Source of the DNA: JBFGCT01 sp041581055
Lineage (GTDB): Bacteria; Actinomycetota; Acidimicrobiia; Acidimicrobiales; Ilumatobacteraceae
Assembly (NCBI GenBank): GCA_041581055.1
Contig: JBFGCT010000064.1
Location: 1-19,642 of the forward strand
Reading direction: 5' to 3'
DNA: 19,642 bases
The number at the start of each line of letters is the position of its first letter. Positions within the stretch are counted from its first letter, which is position 1. Positions 13,762 to 19,642 of this stretch are shown here, in pieces. The translations under genes and the position numbers were made by a program. The notes below the pieces were generated by a model. That model was not told the DNA's origin. It was given only the letters and a program-made list of their open reading frames with translations, and made no database searches.

Positions 13762-14469
13762 ATGAAGAACCGATTCAGCGTCCTCGGCGTGTTCCTGCTC
13801 GTCGTGGGCTTCGTGTTCGTGGTCGCCGGTGCGGTCGCCTACACCAAGGTTCAGGACGGCTACGACTCGCTGCAGGCGTTCAGCGAGGCCCAGAACGTCA
13901 CGCTGAGCTACAACGAAGACGGGCAGCTCACCGACCGCGGCACCACCGAAGGCGCCGACGCGATCATGACGCTGCTGACCGACACCTGGAAGTACCCGGT
14001 CGTCGGGTCGGACCTCGATCCGAACGACCCGCTGGTCAACACCGGGACCGAGTACATGTACCAGATGGCGACCATCGTCTACCACGTCATCCACGGGACC
14101 CAGGAGATCACCCTCGACGAGGCCGTCGAGTACAACGGCGAGACCTTCGCCGCCGGCACCTACGAGTTCGACGTCGACGGCAGGTACTGGACCGACTTCG
14201 ACCGGCAGCACCCGATCGAGGGCCCGGCTCGGGCAGCGGCCTGGAGCGGCACCGTCCACGGACTGGTCGGTGAGCTCGGGGTCGGCACGGTCACCCACTC
14301 GACCCTGCAGATGGGCCTCGGCCTGGCCGCCGTCCTCGCCGGACTCGGCGTGGTCTTCCTCCTCACCGGAGGCGGCGTCGTCTGGGCCGCCAGGGGCAAG
14401 GAGAAGGAAGGAGAGGTTCCCGACACCATCCCGGAGGCCATGCTGCAAGACATGGAGCCGGTCGGCTGA
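13762..14469 (+). CDS. Two-TM membrane protein of unknown function
   Basis: A 235-aa protein with no family I can name. Seen: TM1 at about 7-27 (LGVFLLVVGFVFVVAGAVAY), a roughly 150-residue acidic extracytoplasmic region (28-178) with YDSLQAFSEAQNV, MYQMATIVYHVIHGTQ and TYEFDVDGRYWTDFDRQHPIEGPAR, TM2 at about 182-207 (MGLGLAAVLAGLGVVFLLTGGGV), and a short charged tail (RGKEKEGEVPDTIPEAMLQDMEPVG). Start: ATG at 13762, fixed by AAAGGA eight bases upstream. Regulation: two DosR-like boxes and a perfect CRP-type palindrome lie directly upstream, so expression may respond to hypoxia or NO and to cAMP; this is inference. It is a single gene followed by a strong bidirectional hairpin. TM1 lacks a cleavage site, so it is probably anchored, with the loop outside. 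Confidence 0.85.
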   Translation: MKNRFSVLGVFLLVVGFVFVVAGAVAYTKVQDGYDSLQAFSEAQNVTLSYNEDGQLTDRGTTEGADAIMTLLTDTWKYPVVGSDLDPNDPLVNTGTEYMYQMATIVYHVIHGTQEITLDEAVEYNGETFAAGTYEFDVDGRYWTDFDRQHPIEGPARAAAWSGTVHGLVGELGVGTVTHSTLQMGLGLAAVLAGLGVVFLLTGGGVVWAARGKEKEGEVPDTIPEAMLQDMEPVG

Positions 14470-14508
14470 CGCCGATCCGGAGAACCACCAACCCATCAAC
14501 CCACCAAG

Positions 14509-14540
14509 GCGAGCGGGCCCTCCCCGGAGGGCCCGCTCGC
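14509..14540. terminator. 15-bp hairpin between convergent genes
   Basis: GCGAGCGGGCCCTCC (14509-14523) and GGAGGGCCCGCTCGC (14526-14540) are exact complements, closing on a minimal CC centre. It fills most of the 81-bp gap between stops at 14469 and 14551 and suits bidirectional termination. No T-run. Confidence 0.75.
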
Positions 14541-14550
14541 TCGCGTCGGC

Positions 14551-15585
14551 TCATCGGGCGGCGCCGAACTCGGCGTCCCAGGCGGCGAGGAACCTGCGGA
14601 ATCGACGATGGGCGTACGGGATGAAGCGGATCGTCTGGATCGGGGCCAGGGCCAGCGGCAGGGCCGCCATCGCGTACATGTAGTCCGACAGCATCAGCGC
14701 ACGACGGGTCTCGGCGACCAGCGCGGCCAGCTCGGCGCCCCGCGCCGCCGGACTCTCGAACTCGGCGTTGTCGAGGTAGTAGCCGATCAGCGACGCCAGG
14801 TCGCGATCGGTGAAGGCCGGCTCGGCGATGTCGAAGTGCGGCGCGGCGGGCAGCCCGTGCACCATCGCGGTCTCGGCGAACAGGTTGGCGAAGTCGAAAC
14901 AGATGTGGTTCAGGCAGGAGAACTCGAAGTCGAGCAACCGGACCGTCCCGTCGGCGAGCAGCATGACGTTGCCGTGGTACGTGTCGTTGTGACAGAACAC
15001 CGGCCGGCGGTCGGGCAGACAGCGCAGCACCTTGGCGTTGGTCGCGTCGTCGTAGATCTCGGACAGCTCGTCGCACAGCGACCGCTCGCCGGGCGGGAAC
15101 GCGGCCCGGCGCTCGCCGAGCACCGATCTCGCCATCGGCCCCCACCGCGCGTGGAGGAGCTCGAAGAACGTCGCCGCCGGCAGGTCGGCGGGCGTCAGCT
15201 GGTGGACCCGGTAGAGCTCGTCGGCGATCCCGCGCTGGATGTCGGGGTCGAAGACGTCGGCCGCCGTCAGCGTCCGCCCGCTGTAGAACTCCTCGATCCG
15301 GCACGTGTCGTCGTAGTGGAAGCAGCGCGCCGCGATGCGCTGCTCGGCGAGCAGCAGGAACGTGTCGCGCTCCCGCGCGGCGTCGAGGATCGCGTTCTCC
15401 TTGCCGGCGAGCTGGCGGTAGAGGACCGCCGGCGGATCGACGTCGCGCTTGGCGCGCACGCCCATCGTGAACGACGAGAACCCCTTCGGCGGGTCGAAGT
15501 CGAAGTCGTCGGCGCCGAGACCCCGCCAGGCCGGCAGCGCCGCCTGGCAACGTTTCAGCACCGTGTCGAGCACCGTGTCGGGCAC
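14551..15585 (-). CDS. Choline/ethanolamine kinase- or aminoglycoside phosphotransferase-family protein
   Basis: A 344-aa kinase-like protein. Seen: a nucleotide-binding N-lobe (GFSSFTMGVRA, then PAVLYRQLAGKENAILDAARERDTFLLL with probable ATP Lys and Glu); Brenner motif FCHNDTYHGNVMLL (197-210) with catalytic Asp201 and metal Asn206; and RLLDFEFSCLNHICFDFANLFAE (216-238) with metal Asp219. The DFEFSCxNHICFDFANLF wording is close to choline/ethanolamine kinases, which phosphorylate an amino-alcohol using ATP. Aminoglycoside phosphotransferase or macrolide kinase members cannot be excluded. GTG at 15585 is the first possible start; an in-frame TGA lies four codons upstream (15598-15600), and no good ribosome binding site is seen. 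It is convergent with the preceding membrane-protein gene and divergent from the 15709 gene. Confidence 0.82.
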   Translation of the reverse strand: MPDTVLDTVLKRCQAALPAWRGLGADDFDFDPPKGFSSFTMGVRAKRDVDPPAVLYRQLAGKENAILDAARERDTFLLLAEQRIAARCFHYDDTCRIEEFYSGRTLTAADVFDPDIQRGIADELYRVHQLTPADLPAATFFELLHARWGPMARSVLGERRAAFPPGERSLCDELSEIYDDATNAKVLRCLPDRRPVFCHNDTYHGNVMLLADGTVRLLDFEFSCLNHICFDFANLFAETAMVHGLPAAPHFDIAEPAFTDRDLASLIGYYLDNAEFESPAARGAELAALVAETRRALMLSDYMYAMAALPLALAPIQTIRFIPYAHRRFRRFLAAWDAEFGAAR

Positions 15586-15622
15586 CGGCCGATGATGTCA
15601 CGCCGGCGCCGATGATGGCCCA

Positions 15623-15651
15623 TTGACGCTCCTCGCGACCGATGAGACACT
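15623..15651 (+). promoter_or_regulatory. Candidate promoter for the 15709-17106 pair
   Basis: TTGACG (15623-15628), a 17-bp spacer, and GACACT (15646-15651) give a -35/-10 pair with five of six and three of six matches. The predicted start is near 15658, about 50 bp before the ATG. It lies in the 123-bp divergent gap; no promoter for the kinase strand was identified. Confidence 0.4.
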
Positions 15652-15708
15652 GAACGTGTCCACCCCGCAGGGGGGCCGACCACGGTCCCAGACGAAGTAG
15701 GTCCGGTG

Positions 15709-16152
15709 ATGAACGAGCATGGCCCCGTCGACGTCGCGATCAAGCGCCTTGTCGGCGCCGCCGAGCAGCATGACGACGAGCGACTCCGCGTCCTCGCCGC
15801 CGCCGTGCAGGACGGCGAGGTGCGCGACGCGCTCGCCGAACGCGTCGATGGCAACGACATCTACGAGGGGGCGGTGATCGCCGGCGGCGAGGACGGGTCG
15901 CACGTGGTCGACTTCGTGTTCCGCCGCTCGCCGCAGTCCGCGTTCTCGCTGCTGCCGCCGAGCGTGCGCGTCGTCGTCAACCGCGACGGGCGCGTCAACC
16001 GCGTGGCGACCCCGGTCGGCCTCGAGGCGACCGACGACATGGTCAAGGCCGCCCCCCACCTGTCGCTCGCCGACCTGTTCGTCGAGCCGCGGCGCGGGCG
16101 GGGCAGCGCCGTCGCCACCTATTACAACGGCCCGACGTATTACTGGGTCTGA
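15709..16152 (+). CDS. Small protein of unknown function with aromatic C-terminal tail
   Basis: A 147-aa protein I do not recognise. Seen: helical start (VDVAIKRLVGAAEQHDDERLRVLAAAVQ), a central strand-rich portion (DIYEGAVIAGGEDGSHVVDFVFRR, SVRVVVNRDGRVNRVATPVG), a basic stretch EPRRGRGSAVA, and a final YYNGPTYYWV: five aromatic residues in the last ten, with no signal peptide or TM. Start ATG at 15709; GTG 15706 is adjacent. AGTAGG at 15696-15701 is a modest ribosome binding site. It ends nine bases before the M29-like gene, so the two form an operon. A folded domain ending in a short Gly/Tyr/Trp peptide next to a peptidase-like protein could suggest a peptide substrate or RiPP-like precursor, but this is speculation; a simple partner subunit is equally possible. 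Confidence 0.75.
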   Translation: MNEHGPVDVAIKRLVGAAEQHDDERLRVLAAAVQDGEVRDALAERVDGNDIYEGAVIAGGEDGSHVVDFVFRRSPQSAFSLLPPSVRVVVNRDGRVNRVATPVGLEATDDMVKAAPHLSLADLFVEPRRGRGSAVATYYNGPTYYWV

Positions 16153-16161
16153 ACCCGCCGG

Positions 16162-17106
16162 GTGGGCGCGACCGACAACTTCGCCTCGTTCCTCGATCCC
16201 CGCGTCCGGTCGTGGACCATCCTGTACCAGGAGCGGTACCACCGAGCGGTCGTCGATCGGCTGTGCGGGCGCCCCGAGTTCGCCCGCCACCTGGCGATCG
16301 AGGCGCTCGCCGCGTCGGATCTCGAACCGGTCGTCGTCGACCCGACGCAGGGCGTCGTCCAGCTCATGGTGCGGGACGAGCCGCTGTTCGCCAACGGCCC
16401 CGGCGCGTTCGCCGCGCTCGCGCCGATCGAGAGGATCGAGCCGCACCGGTTGCGCGCCTGCCTCGACGTCACGGACCGCAACTTCGACGCGCTGTTCGGG
16501 CACGACCAAGCCGAGATCAGCGCGGGGTGCCGCGACGCGCTCGCTCGGGTCGGGTCGACGCGTCGGTTCCGCGTGACGACCGGCCGCCGGTCCGCCGCCC
16601 GCGAGCTGCACATCGAGCTCCCGGCGGAGAACGCGTGGGTCGTGGCCGACGGGCGGTCGGGCGACGACTACCAACTGCCGGCCGGAGAGATCGCGAGCGA
16701 GCCGATCGCGGTCGACGGCGAGCTCGATCTGGCCGGCTGGCCGATCGGAACGCTGCCGTTCGGCTTGAAGTACGGGCGCCTGGCCGAGGGCGACTGCACG
16801 GCGCGGGTCGAGGGCTCCGTGGTCGTCGCGGTCAGCGGGGCGCACGTCGAGATGTGCGCCGACCTCGACCTTGCGTTCGCCCGTATCCCTCCGCTGCGCC
16901 GGGTCGTCGAGTTCGGGATCGGCACGAACGACGGCGTGCGCCGGGCCGCCGACCGTCACCGGCTCGGCTACGTGTGGCACGAGAAGCGGCGGGGACTGCA
17001 CCTCGGCCTGGGCGCCGAGCTCTCCGACTTCGGGCCGAGCGCGCGGCGGCGGACCGCGCACCACGTCGACCTCGTCCTCGACAACGCGTCGCTGGCGCCC
17101 GCCTGA
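16162..17106 (+). CDS. M29-aminopeptidase-like protein (AmpS/COG2309-like, divergent)
   Basis: A 314-aa protein starting at GTG 16162, nine bases after the previous stop. The second half resembles thermophilic-type M29 aminopeptidases: YQLPAGEIASEPI (170-182, with Glu176), a strand-rich middle, VVEFGIGTND (248-257, Glu250), WHEKRRGLHLGLG (272-284, Glu274 and His280) and RTAHHVDLVLDN (297-308, His300/His301 and Asp303). M29 enzymes use two metals held by Glu, Glu, His, His and Asp, so most ligands appear to be kept. The N-terminal 100 residues (FLDPRVRSWTILYQERYHRAV) do not match the usual M29 start. Known: M29 enzymes remove N-terminal residues from peptides. Inferred: a peptidase or peptide-binding relative acting on, or with, its small neighbour. 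Activity is unproven. Confidence 0.7.
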   Translation: MGATDNFASFLDPRVRSWTILYQERYHRAVVDRLCGRPEFARHLAIEALAASDLEPVVVDPTQGVVQLMVRDEPLFANGPGAFAALAPIERIEPHRLRACLDVTDRNFDALFGHDQAEISAGCRDALARVGSTRRFRVTTGRRSAARELHIELPAENAWVVADGRSGDDYQLPAGEIASEPIAVDGELDLAGWPIGTLPFGLKYGRLAEGDCTARVEGSVVVAVSGAHVEMCADLDLAFARIPPLRRVVEFGIGTNDGVRRAADRHRLGYVWHEKRRGLHLGLGAELSDFGPSARRRTAHHVDLVLDNASLAPA

Positions 17107-17197
17107 CCGGCGCCGGCCAGCCCGATTCCCCGCTCGGACCAGGCCGATCGGCAACACTGTCTCCCACGGGGAACCGGCGCGGGAGAAAGAGGGACCG

Positions 17198-18634
17198 ATG
17201 CGATCGATCATCACGGCAATCACGGCACTCGCGGTCGTCGCCGCGTCGTGCGGCGGAGGCGAGGGCGGCGGTGGCGGGCAGCCGCAGACCGAGGCGGGCG
17301 CGTTGGAGGCGGTCACGACCGCGTCGGAGGGCGCGCTGCGGGGCAACGTCGGCGCCGTCCTGAACTTCCTGAGCAAGGAGTGCCGCGAGGCCGTCGATCC
17401 CGACGAGGTCCGTCTCGCGGTGAGGCTCATCCCGGCGTTCTTCGGCGATCTCTTCGAGGACTTCGACATCGGTGACATCGAGATCGAAGCCTCGATCGTC
17501 AGCTACGACGGCGACACCGCCCGCGTCTCGGCCAGCTACCTGGCGCCCGACGGCACGAGCATCGACACGCTCGGGTTCTCCTCGGAGACGGTCACGGTCG
17601 AGTACGAGGACGGCAAGTGGGTCGACACCGGGTGTGACTTCGAGGACACGACCGCCCGCGACGCCGAGCGCCTCGACGAGGCGCTCGCCGCGCTCGGGTT
17701 CGAGGCGACGCGCGAGGATCCGATCCCGGGCTCGGTGGCCGCTCCGGTCGGCGAGGGCTTTGTCGTGTCGGTCGACGCGGTCGACACCGACGCGGCGGCC
17801 ACGCTGGAGGAGCTGGGCGGGTTCTTCTCCGAACTCGAGGTCGGAGAACAGCTCGTCCTGATCACGATGACCGTCGGCTTCGAAGGTCCCAACGAGCCGC
17901 AACCGTTGTCCGACGTCGACCTGCAGGTCATCGGCGGTTCGAGCAGCACGGGTATCGACAGCAGCTTCGGGTGCAGCGGCTTCCCCTCCCACCTCTCCAG
18001 CAAGAACGTCAAGTTGTTCCGCGGCGGCGTGATCGCCGGCGACGTGTGCGTCGTCGTGCCGAGCGCCGAGATCGCGGGCATGCAGGTCGCCGTCGAGGGC
18101 GGCTTCGGCGCGGACCGCAAGATCATCTTCGATCCGAGCGTCGTCGCCGACACGCCGGTACCGGTCACCGGCGCGAGCGGGCCGGCGCCCGACGGCGAGT
18201 ACACCGCGTCGCGCACTGCGCCCACGCCGCTGGGGACGCCGGTCGTGCTCGGCGAGGGCTGGACGATCACCGTCGCGGGATTCCGGGACGCGACGGCCGA
18301 GTTGGTCGCGGCGAGCGATTTCAACGATCCCCCGCCCGACGGATTCGTGTATGGCCTGCTCGAGTACGAGCTCGCCTACGACGGCGACGACCAATCGGCG
18401 TCAGGGTTCTCCGTCGACGTCGACGTGGTCGGCGACTCGAACGTGAGCGCCGACACGAACTGCGGCGTGAGCGGGTTGCCCGACGAGATCGATCGGTTCG
18501 CCGAGGTCTTCAAGGGCGGCACGGTCAGCGGGAACCAGTGCTTCGTGGTGCGCGCCGGCGACGTCGACTCGCTCGTCGCGTTCGCCAGCGCCAACTTCTT
18601 CGACGAGAACGCGCTCGTGATGGCGGTCCGCTGA
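17198..18634 (+). CDS. Lipoprotein with duplicated DUF4352-like domains
   Basis: A 478-aa exported protein. The start at 17198 has a GAGGGA ribosome binding site; the longer open frame upstream overlaps the M29-like gene in another frame and is rejected. Seen: signal peptide with lipobox VAASC (Cys18), then a GGGEGGGGG linker. Residues 30-146 form an NTF2/DUF4878-like domain with Cys62 and Cys146. Residues 183-312 and 348-478 are two copies of a beta-sandwich resembling DUF4352: each has VGEGF/LGEGW, a long acidic strand region, and an F(R/K)GG-V-x-G-x-x-C-F/V-VV motif. The copies are ancient and diverged. Known: DUF4352 is common in secreted lipoproteins of Gram-positives, with unclear role; here probably anchored outside the cell membrane. 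It follows the M29-like gene by 91 bp and may be separately transcribed. Confidence 0.83.
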   Translation: MRSIITAITALAVVAASCGGGEGGGGGQPQTEAGALEAVTTASEGALRGNVGAVLNFLSKECREAVDPDEVRLAVRLIPAFFGDLFEDFDIGDIEIEASIVSYDGDTARVSASYLAPDGTSIDTLGFSSETVTVEYEDGKWVDTGCDFEDTTARDAERLDEALAALGFEATREDPIPGSVAAPVGEGFVVSVDAVDTDAAATLEELGGFFSELEVGEQLVLITMTVGFEGPNEPQPLSDVDLQVIGGSSSTGIDSSFGCSGFPSHLSSKNVKLFRGGVIAGDVCVVVPSAEIAGMQVAVEGGFGADRKIIFDPSVVADTPVPVTGASGPAPDGEYTASRTAPTPLGTPVVLGEGWTITVAGFRDATAELVAASDFNDPPPDGFVYGLLEYELAYDGDDQSASGFSVDVDVVGDSNVSADTNCGVSGLPDEIDRFAEVFKGGTVSGNQCFVVRAGDVDSLVAFASANFFDENALVMAVR

Positions 18635-18666
18635 CCCGTGCTGGCGCAGCGGCGGCTGGAACGGGT

Positions 18667-18701
18667 GTTCCACATCGCGGACCAGTTCTGCATTGCGGAA
18701 C
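18667..18701. promoter_or_regulatory. Two operator-like copies upstream of the aminotransferase gene
   Basis: GTTCCACATCGCGGACC (18667-18683) and GTTCTGCATTGCGGAAC (18685-18701) agree at 12 of 17 positions and start 18 bp apart. The second is a near-perfect palindrome (7 of 8 pairs around a central T). TGTAAT at 18711-18716 matches five of six positions of a -10 element, so the second copy covers the -35 region: the geometry of a repressor site. Palindromes of this TTC-N-GCA style occur for IclR-type regulators, but the family is a guess. Confidence 0.5.
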
Positions 18702-18710
18702 GGCTCGGCG

Positions 18711-18716
18711 TGTAAT
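18711..18716 (+). promoter_or_regulatory. Candidate -10 element for the aminotransferase gene
   Basis: TGTAAT matches five of six positions of TATAAT. The predicted transcript start is near 18723, giving a leader of about 36 nt with the AAGGGGG ribosome binding site at 18747-18753. No good -35 hexamer is seen, since its position is occupied by the operator-like palindrome. Confidence 0.45.
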
Positions 18717-18758
18717 ACCCTGCCGCGGTCTGTTTCGGACGGAGCGAAGGGGGCTGGC

Positions 18759-19642
18759 ATGGCGCTGGCGACGCGACTGGAGAACCTGGGCACGGAGACG
18801 GCGTTCGCCGTGTCGCTGGCGGCGGCCGACTGGGCCGCGCGGGGGAACCGGGTGTTTCCGTTCCACCTCGGCGACATGAACCTGCCGACGCCGCCGAACA
18901 TCGTCGACGCGATGAACAAGGCGATCGTCGACGGCAAGACCGGCTACTGCCCGGCGGCGGGGATCCCGGCGCTGCGCGCCGCGCTCGCCGACGACATCGG
19001 CGCCGGGCGCGGCATGTCGTTCGAGCCCGAGCAGATCGTCGTGCAACCGGGCGGCAAGCCGGTGATCACCAAGTTCATCCAGACCTTGATGAACCCCGGC
19101 GACGGCGTGCTCTACCCGACGCCCGGGTACCCGATCTACGAGAGCCAGGTCGACTACTTCGGCGGCCGGCCGCTCCCGTACGGGTACCGCGAGACCCCGA
19201 CCGGGTTCTCCATCGACCTCGATCAGGTGCGACGGCTCGCCGCGTCCGGGGCGAAGGCGATCGTCTACAACGACCTCCAGAACCCCCTCGGCTGCGAGAG
19301 CTCGCGCGACGAGATGGAGGCGATCGCGGCGGTGGCGATCGAACACGACCTGTGGGTCCTGTCCGACGAGGCGTACTTCGAGATGCGGTACGCCGGCGCG
19401 TCGACCTCGATCGCCTCGCTACCGGGGATGGCGGAGCGAACGGTCATCCTCTACACCTTCTCGAAGAAGTTCGCGATGACCGGCTGGCGGCTCGGGTGCG
19501 CGGTCGCCCCCCTGGCGGTCGCGGAGACGTTCGCCAAGCTCAACACGAACAACGAGAGCTGCACGACGCACTTCGTCCAGGCGGCCGGCGTCGAGGCGCT
19601 GCGCGATCCGTCGGGCGCCGCGCCGCTGCTGGCCGAGCTCGA
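18759..19642 (+). CDS. Class I/II pyridoxal-phosphate aminotransferase, N-terminal part
   Basis: The first 294 residues of a PLP enzyme; the gene continues past the window edge. Seen: FPFHLGDMNLPTPPNIVDAM (33-52) binds the substrate side of the dimer interface; TGYCPAAGIPALRAALA (61-77) is the usual Y-x-x-x-x-G-x-x-x-LR motif; YPTPGYPIYESQ (119-130) stacks PLP; NDLQNPLG (171-178, Asn175); SDEAYFEM (202-209, Asp203 and Tyr206); and FSKKFAMTGWRLG (234-246), with Lys236 the Schiff-base lysine and Arg244. Known: the family moves amino groups between amino and 2-oxo acids in the cytosol. NDLQNPLG in place of the common NPxNPTG is a mild departure. ATG at 18759 has an AAGGGGG ribosome binding site. 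Substrate is unclear (aspartate, alanine or aromatic type). It is preceded by an operator-like pair. Confidence 0.9.
   Translation, partial: MALATRLENLGTETAFAVSLAAADWAARGNRVFPFHLGDMNLPTPPNIVDAMNKAIVDGKTGYCPAAGIPALRAALADDIGAGRGMSFEPEQIVVQPGGKPVITKFIQTLMNPGDGVLYPTPGYPIYESQVDYFGGRPLPYGYRETPTGFSIDLDQVRRLAASGAKAIVYNDLQNPLGCESSRDEMEAIAAVAIEHDLWVLSDEAYFEMRYAGASTSIASLPGMAERTVILYTFSKKFAMTGWRLGCAVAPLAVAETFAKLNTNNESCTTHFVQAAGVEALRDPSGAAPLLAEL

Noticed and set aside
17107..17197. Promoter for the lipoprotein gene
   Set aside because: Apart from a CCGGCGCCGG palindrome (17107-17116) and the ribosome binding site, no acceptable -35/-10 pair could be found.
15598..17478. 626-aa minus-strand open frame across the 15709-17106 pair
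   Set aside because: It spans two plus-strand genes with better codon usage and starts, and shows no recognisable motif.

Overview
The window is very GC-rich, with many GTG starts and nearly all third codon positions G or C. Several families present (an F420-type split-barrel protein, Nei2-like glycosylase, DUF4916-type Nudix protein, and cyclase/AAA/TPR regulators with an N-terminal zinc ribbon) are typical of Actinobacteria. The cyclase architecture and overall style would fit an Acidimicrobiia/Ilumatobacter-like chromosome, but that is inference. No rRNA, tRNA, insertion sequence, phage gene or CRISPR array was seen. It reads as ordinary chromosome with short, often divergent or convergent transcription units.

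Layout. 1-256 (-): start of a secreted lamin-tail-domain protein. 367-505: two 71-bp hairpin-bearing repeats. 523-4454 (-): a 1142-aa zinc-ribbon/class III cyclase/AAA/TPR regulator whose stop overlaps the start of a small NMN-adenylyltransferase-like protein. 4585-7903 (+): a MacB/FtsX-type ABC exporter, ATPase then 850-aa permease, followed by a 19-bp perfect hairpin. 7966-8373 (+): F420/FMN split-barrel protein, convergent with 8401-9882 (-), a Nei2-like DNA glycosylase and a Nudix-fold protein with an eroded Nudix box. 9977-10570 (+): methyltransferase, convergent with an alpha/beta hydrolase (10618-11532, -).

11617-13100 is a probable metal module: a ZnuC-like ATPase with a His-rich tail, a 34-bp tandem-repeat array, and a convergent Fur/Zur-family regulator. 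No permease or binding protein accompanies the ATPase here. 13244-13558 (+) is a YCII-like protein. 13762-14469 (+) is a two-TM protein of unknown function. Its upstream region is the most striking regulatory stretch: two DosR/DevR-like boxes, a -10-like element and a perfect CRP-type palindrome.

14551-15585 (-) is a choline/aminoglycoside kinase-like protein. 15709-17106 (+) is a two-gene unit: a 147-aa orphan ending in an aromatic tail (YYNGPTYYWV), then an M29-aminopeptidase-like protein. 17198-18634 (+) is a lipoprotein with two DUF4352-like repeats. 18759-19642 (+) is a class I/II aminotransferase cut by the window end and preceded by two operator-like copies.

Functional links are inference. 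The cyclase could make the cAMP that a CRP-type regulator would need at 13719-13738, and the Fur-family protein could control the neighbouring ATPase through a 7-1-7 palindrome at 11590-11604. The best candidates for undescribed biology are the 15709-17106 pair and the DosR/CRP-type promoter of the 13762 gene. All calls come from reading the sequence and proposed translations; no searches were run.
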